Shown here one piece after another: positions 9,601 to 17,198 of a DNA stretch of 64,000 bases (positions within the stretch are counted from its first letter, which is position 1; every line of letters starts with the position of its first letter). The DNA is from Deltaproteobacteria bacterium (GTDB lineage Bacteria > Desulfobacterota > Desulfobacteria > Desulfobacterales > UBA5852): positions 62,001-126,000 of the forward strand of contig JAHLLS010000007.1 in NCBI GenBank assembly GCA_020444045.1. The letters run 5' to 3'. The notes under the pieces are model-generated. The model did no database searches, had not been told where the DNA came from, and was given only the letters and a program-made list of their open reading frames with translations. Position numbers and translations under genes: made by a program.

Positions 9601-9936
9601 GGGGGCAAAGGCCGGGTTGGTCCCGATCAGCCGGGGCAGTAAGGCGAAGATGCCGAAAACCATGGCCGCACGCTGAATTGGCGTTTCGGTTTTGACATCG
9701 GGGAGGAGGGCTTCGATGACCGTTTGCAGAAATGTTTCCGGAAATGGGAAAACCAGATTGGCGGCGATGCCGGAATGCTGGGCGATTTCCAATGCCAGCC
9801 AGCGTTCCATGCCACGGCTCTGGATGACAACGATTTCCGGCGTGAAGGGATCACCAGATCGGAGCCGGGATCGGGTGGCCAGTTCCCGGGCCAGCCGTTC
9901 CAGTCGATTGCCCGTATATAATGTGAAGCCGGCCAT
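6673..9936 (-). CDS. recC: RecC, exodeoxyribonuclease V gamma subunit
   Basis: A 1,087-residue protein, full length for RecC, the subunit that splits DNA strands and recognises Chi in the RecBCD complex. The family N-terminus is clear: FTLYTGNRLERLA, then VIQSRGMERWLALEIA, then a VFPFPETFLQ segment. Further along are GVLAEISG-type helicase-fold remnants, the FGALLPMRSIPAKVICLVGL block and PREDRPLGFDLM near the middle. The C-terminal domain follows with the LQVQLHDYQ region. The ATG at 9936 leaves the usual N-terminus. It is followed by recX. recB is not adjacent but lies downstream beyond paaK and yheU on the same strand. Confidence 0.95.
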   Translation of the reverse strand: MAGFTLYTGNRLERLARELATRSRLRSGDPFTPEIVVIQSRGMERWLALEIAQHSGIAANLVFPFPETFLQTVIEALLPDVKTETPIQRAAMVFGIFALLPRLIGTNPAFAPLRAYLRDDDSGLKRIQLAEEISQLFDQYLVFRPDMISAWDAGQAGGDTPHYAWQAALWRDLMRRMGGKPHRTGLWHRLLDILGRGSVPLEKLPQRVSIFGISYLPPFYLQAMVALSTVMIVDLYQLNPCREFWADIVSQREENRLRWPGSENTAIIADENLHREEGNRLLASMGSQGRTFHRLIGEFDMQTMEDFQLNPANTLLAAIQNDILVLKNHPSEDERHFEADPSDRSLQIHACHGPMREIEVLYDQLLDLLNTDGNLEPRDIMVLTPDIESYAPYIQAVFGAPEDGALRMPFSIADRGPMACNPVVEAFFYLLTLNRSRLPVSEVLNLLDVSTVRSRFDLADEDMHLIRQWISDTRICWGADAAAKSRLGLPPTEANTWQAGLDRLLMGYALSSDDGALFKGILPAGGAEGSDAEVLGHLEQFIVTLTQWQTRLSSSRVLSEWPSHLMQLIDDFFKPLTPDDRDLLLLRRLIADMEDHLRPAGVSETVGIEVVAAVLKRHLKEEISGGGFISGGITFGALLPMRSIPAKVICLVGLNQDTFPREDRPLGFDLMAAGPRIGDRSRRNDDKYLFLEALISARRYFYLSYCGHDRQDNTVLPPSVLVSELIDYLEDGYPVTEDDLVTRHRLQAFSPAYFSPENRRLFSFSRQAHDAAVSLVASRQDPTETERFLSTRLAEWDASFQSVPLKTLTQAVVHPCRFLLEQRLQVQLHDYQSPEDDREHFTLDPLDHFAVGQTLLQELLVGPLTPETFDKVKAAGQLPHGDPGRLRFNALCDEVKELADTVKALHGDALSVTVPVEIPISPYTITGVLENIFPSGQLCYRFSNAKGMDLVGAWLRHLVWCRIHDETEKNVTTVINRDEQRRFRRVDNPDAHLAQLLSVYYRAGHEPLPLFPRSSWAYAVRRFEKADPADKALDHVRSLWDQSFQRPGEAEDPYVQYCYGDADPLDQTFVDITETVYGPMMQYVERI

Positions 9937-10141
9937 TTCGTCTCGCGATCGCGTTTAGCATCAGGTCAACACCACCGAGCCATAAGCAGTGCGCCCGCTA
10001 TAGGCTTCGGATGGTCCGCGTGACGCGACGATAGACAGGGACATGCCCGACACGCAGGCTTTCACCGGTAAAGGTGCCGATGCGGTGTGTTGGTCGGCCG
10101 AAAATAGCGGGTTTCCGGATAGGGGTCAAGCCGCCGTATCG

Positions 10142-11392
10142 CTACCCTCTTTTGATACGGGTGCAATCCAGCGGCGTCCCGGCCCAGGCATTTTCAAGCA
10201 CCATTTTAAAGTCTTCGCCATCAAGATCTTCAGGATTAATGACCAATGTGCCATCGTTTTTTGCGGCAGTTATTATGTCGGGGAAATTATCAGTAGGAAC
10301 AGCTATATTGCCATTGCTATCATAGATTTCGCGCAGGAAACGGGGATGTTTCCCATTGGTTATTTCGTGAAGCGACTGATTTAATTCCCTAATGCGCTTA
10401 ATAACGATTTGCGCACGCTGGTTATGTGGGGTTCTTGCGTAAACATCGGCCCCTTCTATCGGCAGGAGTAATTCGGCAGTTAAATTTCCATTTCGGTGCA
10501 GGTTATATTCCAAACCATAAGGTAACAGTATGGCCATAGCGATGCCGTGGGGAATACCGCATACTGCGCCTAAGGCATGCCCTAAACTATGGACCATGCC
10601 AACCATGGCATTGGAGAACGCCATACCAGCCATCGTGGCGGCCACGGCCAGGCCCAGCCGTCCATCATGATAGTCTGGTTGCTTCATAACCGGCATAAGA
10701 TTTTGAATAATAAGTTCGATGGCGGATAAAGCGCATGAATCGCTCAATGGATTTTTGGCAAGACATGTGTAGGCCTCCATGGCGTGGGTAAGTGCATCCA
10801 TAGCGGTTGCTGCAGTAATAGCCGGTGGCAACGTGAGGGTCATCCGTGAATCAATCAGGGCGACATCCGGCAGCAAGAAATAACTGAGGAAAAACATTTT
10901 TTGGCGTCGTTTATGATCTTTGATAACCGCCACCATTGTCGTTTCTGAACCGGTACCAGCAGTTGTGGGAATGGCAATCATGGGTTTTAGCCTGCGCTTT
11001 AATGTCCCCACACCACTGAAAGCAAGTGGATCATCGGTTTCTTCGGAAACCATGATATTAACGCCTTTAGCCGTATCTAACACAGACCCGCCGCCAACCG
11101 CGATCAAGGCATCACACCCATTATTACGATAGCTTTCAGCAATCCGCTTAACCACCTCAAGGGATGAATCTGGCGGCACGTCGTCTTCGATGCCGCCAAT
11201 GATCACCTGATCGTCCATCGCCTCGGTCATAACGTCGATAAGACCCGCGCCGGCCACGCCGCGATCCGTGACGATCATCGGTCGGGTGGCGTGAACCCGC
11301 TCGAGTATCGCCGGAATTCGTTCCAACACGTCATGTCCGGCCACAACCTTAACCCGGCAACAGTATTCATAATATTCTGGCACATGCAGCAT
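10142..11392 (-). CDS. Iron-containing alcohol dehydrogenase, intact metal site
   Basis: A 416-residue group III alcohol dehydrogenase. The nucleotide motif is GGGSVLDTAKG at about 100-110 and PTTAGTGSE follows at 142-150. By comparison with FucO, the metal ligands D199, H203, H268 and H282 are all present, and H272 occupies the catalytic position. Expected chemistry is NAD(P)-linked interconversion of an alcohol and an aldehyde in the cytoplasm; the substrate cannot be read from sequence. The start has GAGGAG nine bases before the ATG. It is the last gene of the aor-ferredoxin-SCP2-ADH run, 34 bases after a degenerate paralogue, so it probably supplies or consumes the aldehyde handled by the oxidoreductase. 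Part of the N-terminus and C-terminus has lower GC than the neighbours. Confidence 0.9.
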   Translation of the reverse strand: MLHVPEYYEYCCRVKVVAGHDVLERIPAILERVHATRPMIVTDRGVAGAGLIDVMTEAMDDQVIIGGIEDDVPPDSSLEVVKRIAESYRNNGCDALIAVGGGSVLDTAKGVNIMVSEETDDPLAFSGVGTLKRRLKPMIAIPTTAGTGSETTMVAVIKDHKRRQKMFFLSYFLLPDVALIDSRMTLTLPPAITAATAMDALTHAMEAYTCLAKNPLSDSCALSAIELIIQNLMPVMKQPDYHDGRLGLAVAATMAGMAFSNAMVGMVHSLGHALGAVCGIPHGIAMAILLPYGLEYNLHRNGNLTAELLLPIEGADVYARTPHNQRAQIVIKRIRELNQSLHEITNGKHPRFLREIYDSNGNIAVPTDNFPDIITAAKNDGTLVINPEDLDGEDFKMVLENAWAGTPLDCTRIKRG

Positions 11393-11426
11393 AGCGTCAA
11401 ACTCTCCTCGCGATGGGTTTCAATCG

Positions 11427-12599
11427 TTATCGAAGCGGTCGGCCGTCCCAGGCGTGGGCCATGATGGTGGCATGGGGCCCTGATTCGCCCTCTTCCGCCG
11501 GTTGATCTGTCATAACAGTCACATCCTGGAGTTCCTCACGGGTCAGACCGGCGTCCTGTAACGTCCGCCGAATCTGACCGTCAGTTCGATCAAACAGGTC
11601 GTTCAGAAGGCTTCGCAAAAAATAGAAGGCGGCCGACCCGCGCTGGCCGTCAGGGGTGCGTGCGTAGCGATCACCGTCGCAGAGCAGGCCCCACAGGGCA
11701 TCGCCATCAAGGCCATTCGTTGCGGCACGGTGCTCCAGCGCGTAAGAGAGAACAACCCCCATGGCCTGGGCCGCCGACATCTTGCCGCTCGCCGCAATCG
11801 CTTGCCCGATGGCATGGGTAATCGAACAGGGGCCGCAGCCAAAGGCACATCCGCCCAGGGCGGCGGCATGGGCCACCGTCCACGCCAGATCATTGCCACC
11901 CTCCCCTATTCCGGATAGTTGGTGCAGGGCGTCCAGGGCCAGACGGGTAGCCGTGCGGGCATACACCGCCGTCATGGGGTTGGCGTCCGATCTAAAAAAA
12001 GTTTCCACCCCATGGGTCAGCGCCATCAGGGCAGTTTCGGCCATCGTTACATCGTCGGGCTGACCGACTGAACGCGGATCGATAAAGGTGAGTTGCGGCA
12101 TCAGATTGACAGACGCGACGGTTGCATCTCCGATGCGCAGCAAGCCCGACACCTCGTAGCCGTCGGCCGCGGCAGACGGTATGACCGCCAGGGGCTTAAT
12201 CGACCGAGGGACAGCCTGTCCCGCTGCAAAGGCGTCAAGCGTCTCCTGACCGGTGGAAACCACCAGATTCAGCCATTTGGCAATGTCGATGAAAGGCCCC
12301 TGGCCAACGGCCACGATGGCGTCACAGTCCTTATCCCGATAAATGGCCGCCAATTGGCGGACAACCGCCTGTGGATCATCCGTGGAGATTTCCTCTACCA
12401 CTCCGATCGTCATTTGGGCATCTCGAAAGGCGTTCAACACGGAACCAAATCGCTTGGCATACGACGCAGGCGCATCGCCGATCACTAGGGGTTTGGCGAC
12501 ATCCATGGCGCGCAATTCGAAAGGAATATGGTCAAGGGCTCGACAGCCGCAATGGGTTTTCACCGGACATTCGAATTCAAAGAAAGTAGGCATAAACAT
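11427..12599 (-). CDS. Degenerate iron-alcohol-dehydrogenase paralogue
   Basis: A 390-residue protein with the whole fold of group III alcohol dehydrogenases, but key residues are lost. The nucleotide loop reads VGQGPFIDIAK instead of GGGS-x-LD. The next loop is PSAAADGYE instead of PTTAGTGSE. At the metal site only H196 is kept. The aspartate position is M192, the first ligand histidine position is C258, and the PHG motif is absent, with no His between residues 263 and 289. The catalytic-type His (H262) remains. The reading frame is intact and long, so it is a maintained gene, not debris. It sits 34 bases upstream of the intact paralogue and may form a hetero-oligomer with it or have another role. 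Two ATGs at 12599 and 12593 are possible; the first has AGGA eight bases upstream. Confidence 0.8.
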   Translation of the reverse strand: MFMPTFFEFECPVKTHCGCRALDHIPFELRAMDVAKPLVIGDAPASYAKRFGSVLNAFRDAQMTIGVVEEISTDDPQAVVRQLAAIYRDKDCDAIVAVGQGPFIDIAKWLNLVVSTGQETLDAFAAGQAVPRSIKPLAVIPSAAADGYEVSGLLRIGDATVASVNLMPQLTFIDPRSVGQPDDVTMAETALMALTHGVETFFRSDANPMTAVYARTATRLALDALHQLSGIGEGGNDLAWTVAHAAALGGCAFGCGPCSITHAIGQAIAASGKMSAAQAMGVVLSYALEHRAATNGLDGDALWGLLCDGDRYARTPDGQRGSAAFYFLRSLLNDLFDRTDGQIRRTLQDAGLTREELQDVTVMTDQPAEEGESGPHATIMAHAWDGRPLR

Positions 12600-12693
12600 T
12601 ATAAGCGTCCTGTCGTCGATAGAGGTTTATCCTGAAACCGGGTGGCGTTCATACGCCATGAAACGGTGATAAACTGTTTGGGATTAGAGGGCC

Positions 12694-13227
12694 TCAATAT
12701 CCGATGATACTTCGCCAATAAATCCGAGCACGATTGACCAGTTTACGTCCTAATGGCCATCGTGGGTAGCGCTTAACTGCCATGCGGGCAATGATTTTTG
12801 GTAACAGATAAACTTGTATGATATCAAATATTCGAACCACCGAGCAGGCATAATTAACTTCACCGTCCACGACAATTCGATCCCTGGCGAAAGCTATAGG
12901 TGTATTCTCACGAAACGTAAAGGTCAGGATGCCGGCCTCCAGATGCTTAAATTCCATAATTAGGTCTATCTGCTGGCCTATAATTCGCCGTCCGATATAC
13001 CGGGCGGTATCCGTTCCACTTTTCTGAATAACTAAATACGGTCCGTTCGGCATGACTCCCAGTGCAAAGGTAAATTTATCCGGCAGGGACCGGAATTCAC
13101 GGCGAACCTGGTCGTCCACACGGGAGGCGGCCTGGATCGCACGTCCCATGAACCAGAGGTTGATGCTGAGGTAGGCCCGTTTCAGATAGCTTCGGCCGGG
13201 TGACATTTCACGATAAACCAGTTCCAT
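12694..13227 (-). CDS. SCP2-like (sterol-carrier fold) protein of unknown role
   Basis: A 177-residue protein with a helical N-terminus (MELVYREMSPGRSYLKRAY) and a C-terminal half. Its strand order, DLIMEFKHLEAG, TFTFRENTPIAFARDRIVVDG, then a helix VRIFDIIQVYLLP, resembles the SCP2 lipid-binding fold. This is a fold-level impression, not a motif match. The very basic C-terminus (RYPRWPLGRKLVNRARIYWR) could touch membrane or nucleotide. The start at 13227 has GGGAG five bases upstream; a longer reading would overlap the ferredoxin gene. It lies between ferredoxin and the alcohol dehydrogenases, suggesting it presents a hydrophobic aldehyde or acid substrate to those enzymes. Confidence 0.6.
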   Translation of the reverse strand: MELVYREMSPGRSYLKRAYLSINLWFMGRAIQAASRVDDQVRREFRSLPDKFTFALGVMPNGPYLVIQKSGTDTARYIGRRIIGQQIDLIMEFKHLEAGILTFTFRENTPIAFARDRIVVDGEVNYACSVVRIFDIIQVYLLPKIIARMAVKRYPRWPLGRKLVNRARIYWRSIIGY

Positions 13228-13286
13228 ACGCGCTCCCATTTCCTTTCCCGTCCCCGATGGGGGGTGTCGCAACATCGCTTCGGTTA

Positions 13287-13511
13287 TCAGGCCGCCGCCA
13301 TCTGGATCGCCGCCACCGGGCAATTTTCCGCACACTGGCCACAGTGGATGCACAACGTTTCATCTTCCAGAAAAGGATACCCGTGGGGATCCTTGCCCGT
13401 ACCACTGGCTTCCACGCCGATGCAACTGACCGGGCAGTCATCCACACAGATTTTGCAGGCCATGCATTTTTTCCGAATGAATGCCGGGATCAGGCTGTTT
13501 TCCGTTTTCAT
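13287..13511 (-). CDS. 2[4Fe-4S] ferredoxin
   Basis: A 74-residue bacterial-type ferredoxin with two cluster motifs, CMACKICVDDCP and CIHCGQCAENCP, separated by a 20-25-residue loop that contains an extra Cys. It is soluble and carries electrons at low potential. Its place 35 bases downstream of the aldehyde:ferredoxin oxidoreductase gene makes it the likely electron partner of that enzyme. The ATG at 13511 has AAAGG seven bases upstream. Another ATG eight codons earlier at 13535 is possible but has no ribosome site. Confidence 0.93.
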   Translation of the reverse strand: MKTENSLIPAFIRKKCMACKICVDDCPVSCIGVEASGTGKDPHGYPFLEDETLCIHCGQCAENCPVAAIQMAAA

Positions 13512-13546
13512 TGTCGGACCTTTCTCTTTGGGCATCTGTATCGACC

Positions 13547-15523
13547 TTATACCTGGGTCGTTCCGGTCAGGGGGTCGACGGGGGGCGGCATGACGTCGAG
13601 CCGCGGATGGCCGTTGGACGGATCCCAGCCGAACTGCTGCCAGTAGTCGCGAATCATCGTCTCAAGATCGACGCTGCGTCCCTTGTTGGCGCCGTTGCTC
13701 AAGGCCGGCTGCCCGGTGGCGCGGGGGCCTGGAATGTTCTGCCGGGGATCGATCCCGTGCTTGATATTGAAGGACTGGCGCAGGGTCTGCACCGCTTCGC
13801 CGATGGCCAGATACTCTTCCGGTGTCTTGGCCCATCCGGTGGCGGCGTTGATCCAGTCAAAAAGAGGCAGCCGGTCGGCCCCCAGGAAGGCCCCGAAAAT
13901 ACAGGTGCCGGTGCCGTTCAGGACGTTCATGTACTTGCTGCAGGCGGCAGCGCTGATGGCTTTGGCCTCGTCGGTCACATACTTGCGACCTTTGAAGTAG
14001 ACCATATCGGGTTTGGGAAGTGATTTGATTTTCTTCCACAGGCGGTACATCTCGTAATACATCTGGGCGCCGACGGTATGCTTGCCCGGGCTGGGCTCGG
14101 CAGCATAATGGACCGCAAATCCCGGGTCGCAGCGTCCGTCATGCATGGGCAGTTCCTGTCCCCCGGCATGCATGGCAAAATGTTGGGCCCCTTTGCCGAT
14201 CTTTCGGGCCGCCGCTTTGGACCCGTCGGCCAGCAGATCGCCGATGCCTTCCCGCCGGATCATTTTTTCGATCAGCGCAACGATGGCATCGGTGTTGCCC
14301 CAGTTTAATTCGAGACCATCTGTATCGTCTTTGGTGATCAGCCCTTTTTCGAAACATTCGATGGCAAACGCCACGGTTCCGCCGGCCGAGATCGAATCCA
14401 TACCGGCTCGGTTCAGCAACTCGTTCAGATAAAAAATACTATCGGCGTCCTCGTTGAGACACAGGCCGCCCAGTGCCAAAACCGTTTCATACTCCGGTTT
14501 GTGCGTTTCGCTGAATTTGCCGCTGGTGGCGCAGATGCCGCCGCAACCGATGGGGCAGGAATAGCAATGGTATTTAACGATCTCGCACTGCCGAAAAATA
14601 TCAGGGTCCACTGTCCGGGACCGGTTGGCATCGAAATCCTTGTTGGTTCCTTTCCAGTTTTTAATGGGCGAGTCTCCCATTTCCACCGACATCTGGTTCA
14701 TGGAGGTGGTGCCCCATTTACTGAGCATGATTTTGAACAACATGCCGTCCATGGCCATCTGGGTGGGAAGCATGCGCATGAGCGCGCCGATTTTGCCCAT
14801 CATGCTCCCGGAGACAAAGGGGATTTGAAGGCTGGCCCAGCGGTTGCACTTCCGGCTCAGGCGATGCATCTCTTCCCGATCCTGCGGCGTTATCTTGCGC
14901 GTACCGGTGAATACCAGCGCTTTGAGCTTTTTGGCCCCCATGACCGCACCTAAACCGGAGCGGGCCGCAATCCGGCCTTTGTCGGTGCAGATGCCGGATA
15001 TCAGGGACCGATTTTCGCCGGCCGGACCGATGCAGGCCACGCGGGGGATTTTTTTCTTGCGGCAGCGTTCGGTCAGGATGGCTTCGGTTTCGACGGCGTC
15101 CTTGCCCCACAGGTCGCCGGCCGCATGAATCACGGCCTTGCCATTTTTTACTTCCAGAAAAACGGGACTATCACTGCAGCCCCTGATGAAAATGCCGTCA
15201 TAACCGCAGCGCTTGATGGCGGGCGCCAGCATACCGCCGCAATTGGCATCCCCCCAACCGCCGGTCAGCGGTGATTTGCCAACCACCGTCCACCGCCCGG
15301 TGAATAAACTGCCGGTGCCGGTCAGAATGCCGGCCACGAAACCCAGCACATTGTCGGGCCCCAGAGGATCCGCGTTGGCCGGAATGTCGCGGTTCAGGAT
15401 ATAGGCCCCGAGTCCCATGCCGGCCAGAAAACGTTCGTACACCCCATCCGGAATGGATTCCTCGCTGATATCACCGGTACTCAAATTGACGTTCAATATT
15501 TTGCCTGTGTAGCCTTTATCCAT
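13547..15523 (-). CDS. aor: Aldehyde:ferredoxin oxidoreductase, tungsten/molybdopterin enzyme
   Basis: A 658-residue AOR-family enzyme that oxidises aldehydes to carboxylates, or reduces acids, using a bis-pterin tungsten (or molybdenum) centre and one [4Fe-4S] cluster. The N-terminal domain shows GYTGKILNVNLSTG and the pterin-binding run FTGRWTVVGKSPLTGGWGDAN. The cluster ligands are CYSCPIGC near residue 320, with a distal Cys in GTGTCIFGAF. Length is typical (about 600-700). The ATG at 15523 is preceded by GGGAGGG. It heads a run with its ferredoxin, an SCP2-like protein and two alcohol dehydrogenases, and is divergent from a TetR regulator. Aryl or branched substrates are plausible given paaK nearby, but the specificity is not visible. 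Confidence 0.94.
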   Translation of the reverse strand: MDKGYTGKILNVNLSTGDISEESIPDGVYERFLAGMGLGAYILNRDIPANADPLGPDNVLGFVAGILTGTGSLFTGRWTVVGKSPLTGGWGDANCGGMLAPAIKRCGYDGIFIRGCSDSPVFLEVKNGKAVIHAAGDLWGKDAVETEAILTERCRKKKIPRVACIGPAGENRSLISGICTDKGRIAARSGLGAVMGAKKLKALVFTGTRKITPQDREEMHRLSRKCNRWASLQIPFVSGSMMGKIGALMRMLPTQMAMDGMLFKIMLSKWGTTSMNQMSVEMGDSPIKNWKGTNKDFDANRSRTVDPDIFRQCEIVKYHCYSCPIGCGGICATSGKFSETHKPEYETVLALGGLCLNEDADSIFYLNELLNRAGMDSISAGGTVAFAIECFEKGLITKDDTDGLELNWGNTDAIVALIEKMIRREGIGDLLADGSKAAARKIGKGAQHFAMHAGGQELPMHDGRCDPGFAVHYAAEPSPGKHTVGAQMYYEMYRLWKKIKSLPKPDMVYFKGRKYVTDEAKAISAAACSKYMNVLNGTGTCIFGAFLGADRLPLFDWINAATGWAKTPEEYLAIGEAVQTLRQSFNIKHGIDPRQNIPGPRATGQPALSNGANKGRSVDLETMIRDYWQQFGWDPSNGHPRLDVMPPPVDPLTGTTQV

Positions 15524-15637
15524 AAGCCCTCCCGCCCAACCATCATTGGGAATGGCCGCATGGTCGACAGCCTCCCGGTGGATGAATTCACTTCAGATTC
15601 TGTTGACACAGGCAATCGATAATGTCAATCTTAAATG

Positions 15638-15653
15638 TCGGCCAATTGGCCGA
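15638..15653. promoter_or_regulatory. 16-bp perfect palindrome, probable TetR operator
   Basis: The sequence TCGGCCAATTGGCCGA is its own reverse complement. Partial symmetry continues outward, with TAA-type matches one base beyond each arm. It lies midway between the divergent aor and tetR-family starts, in an AT-rich setting. That is where an autoregulating TetR repressor would bind and shut both promoters. Binding is inferred from position and symmetry only. Confidence 0.65.
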
Positions 15654-15745
15654 TATTATACATCTGTATTTATTAATGATATGATATGTGTGGCCGAAAT
15701 TTTGGGTCATAATCGGCAGCCCATCGCTATCGAATGGAGAATGGT

Positions 15746-16324
15746 ATGGACACGCGCAAACGGTTGAAGCGCCAATTGAACCGCAAGGCTCGGATCATCG
15801 ATGCGGCCAGCCGCCTCGTTGTCGAGCGGGGCATGGAAGATGTCAGTCTGACGGCTATAGCCAGGGCGGCCGGGATCAGCAAGGGAACCCTGTATTACTA
15901 CTATGCCACCAAAGCGTCGCTTGTGTTCGATATCGCCGAAAAGCACGTGCGGGATATTACCGACTTTATTTTCGAACTGATTGAAACCGGTGGACCGCAA
16001 ACCAATCCGGAAGCGTTGATCGGCCTCTTGTTTCAAAAACATAAAAGCAACCACATTCGCATGCGGCTGCATCTCAATCTTGTGGGCCAGGCCATGAACG
16101 GGAACGACGATCTCAAAAAACGCTACCAGGAAACCTATGCCTACTGGCATGCCCGGGCCCTTGAAGCGCTGGACCGCCTCTTTCCTGCCTATGACGATCG
16201 GGAAACCCTGGCGCATCTGATGATCACGATCATTGACGGGTTGAATGTTCAAACCATGCTGGGAGTGGATACCGTTTCCGTCAACGACCTGGCCCGCTTT
16301 ATCGCAGTCAGAACATCGGCCTGA
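15746..16324 (+). CDS. TetR/AcrR family transcriptional regulator
   Basis: A 192-residue one-component regulator. The N-terminal DNA-binding domain has the classic helix-turn-helix SLTAIARAAGISKGTLYYYY followed by ATKASLVFDIAE. The C-terminal ligand-binding part is helical and not assignable to a substrate. The ATG at 15746 has GGAG six bases upstream; an in-frame ATG four codons earlier lacks one. It is divergent from the aor operon, with a 16-bp palindrome between, so it probably represses that operon and itself until an aldehyde, acid or acyl-CoA ligand binds. It ends 27 bases from the convergent cbiR gene. Confidence 0.9.
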   Translation: MDTRKRLKRQLNRKARIIDAASRLVVERGMEDVSLTAIARAAGISKGTLYYYYATKASLVFDIAEKHVRDITDFIFELIETGGPQTNPEALIGLLFQKHKSNHIRMRLHLNLVGQAMNGNDDLKKRYQETYAYWHARALEALDRLFPAYDDRETLAHLMITIIDGLNVQTMLGVDTVSVNDLARFIAVRTSA

Positions 16325-16351
16325 TCATGGGTGAAAAAATGTCGGAAGGCG

Positions 16352-17185
16352 TCATCGTGCGCCGCTGGGAATTGATTCTCCCCCCGACGCCATCATTCTT
16401 TCGAGAAAGGTAAGGGATTCCAGAAGGGACTCGAAAGCAAAAACTTCCAGCGACACGCTGCCGTGAAATCCTTCCAACCAATTCTTCAGAACCGTCAAAT
16501 AATGGTCCGGGAGACCACCCAGGGCGCGGTGGTCCTCTCCATCGCAAAGGCCATGCAAATGTCCGATGGCAATCCGGGGCCCGTATTTTTGCAAAAAGGC
16601 CTCCAGGTCACCCGATTGCAGGGCCAAATGCCCGGTATCCAGGCATACGCTGAGATCGAATTCTTCGATCAGAGGATCCAGCCGATCATAGGGGAAAAAG
16701 AGATTTTCAAGGGCCAGGCAACGTCCGGGCAGCCCGGCGGACAGGATTTTCCGGAGGCTCTCGGCGGCGATGCTGTGCCAGCGGTGTAGATGTTCAGCCG
16801 ATCGGATGCCGTCCGGTGGAGGAAGATGCAGGACGTAAACGGAAGGATCCAATGGCATGAGGGTGGTAATGAATTCCCGCAGAATTCGGCAGGCACTGCG
16901 ACGGCGGGATGGTTCCGGATCGGTTAAATCGAGGTCGGTGGGCAAGTGGATATTATAGGTGAGCGACAGTTGCTCGGCCTGGGAACCAAGTTCTCGCACC
17001 AACTGTCCGGTGGGCCGGGAGTCAGGATGGCTTTCGAACATCAGGATCTCGATTTCATCCACATGCGGTCCCAGACGGGCAATGTTCTCGGTATAACCTG
17101 CCGGATAGATAAATGAAGTGGTGCCAATGCGGAATGGATAGCGTTTTTTATAGGACCGCGGCAGAGTCTGAAATGACTGGGGCAT
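16352..17185 (-). CDS. cbiR: CbiR-type cobamide remodelling hydrolase (TIM barrel, AP endonuclease 2 fold)
   Basis: A 277-residue xylose-isomerase-like TIM-barrel protein at the end of the cobamide cluster. CbiR, characterised in Akkermansia, hydrolyses the phosphoribosyl bond of the nucleotide loop so that a foreign cobamide can be rebuilt with another lower ligand. Candidate metal-site segments are FRIGTTSFIYP at the N-terminus, YNIHLPTDLDL, YVLHLPPP, CLALENLFFPYD, VCLDTGHLALQSGD and IAIGHLHGL, rich in the His, Glu and Asp expected at such a site. AGGA lies eight bases before the ATG. It follows cbiB by 13 bases. The assignment rests on fold plus context; a generic sugar isomerase is the alternative. 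Confidence 0.78.
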   Translation of the reverse strand: MPQSFQTLPRSYKKRYPFRIGTTSFIYPAGYTENIARLGPHVDEIEILMFESHPDSRPTGQLVRELGSQAEQLSLTYNIHLPTDLDLTDPEPSRRRSACRILREFITTLMPLDPSVYVLHLPPPDGIRSAEHLHRWHSIAAESLRKILSAGLPGRCLALENLFFPYDRLDPLIEEFDLSVCLDTGHLALQSGDLEAFLQKYGPRIAIGHLHGLCDGEDHRALGGLPDHYLTVLKNWLEGFHGSVSLEVFAFESLLESLTFLERMMASGGESIPSGAR

Positions 17186-17198
17186 CGGTCGTTTCCTT

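Noticed and set aside
11427..12599. Pseudogene call for the degenerate alcohol dehydrogenase
   Set aside because: The frame is full length without stops or shifts, has a ribosome site and normal codon use, so it is better treated as a functional but altered gene.
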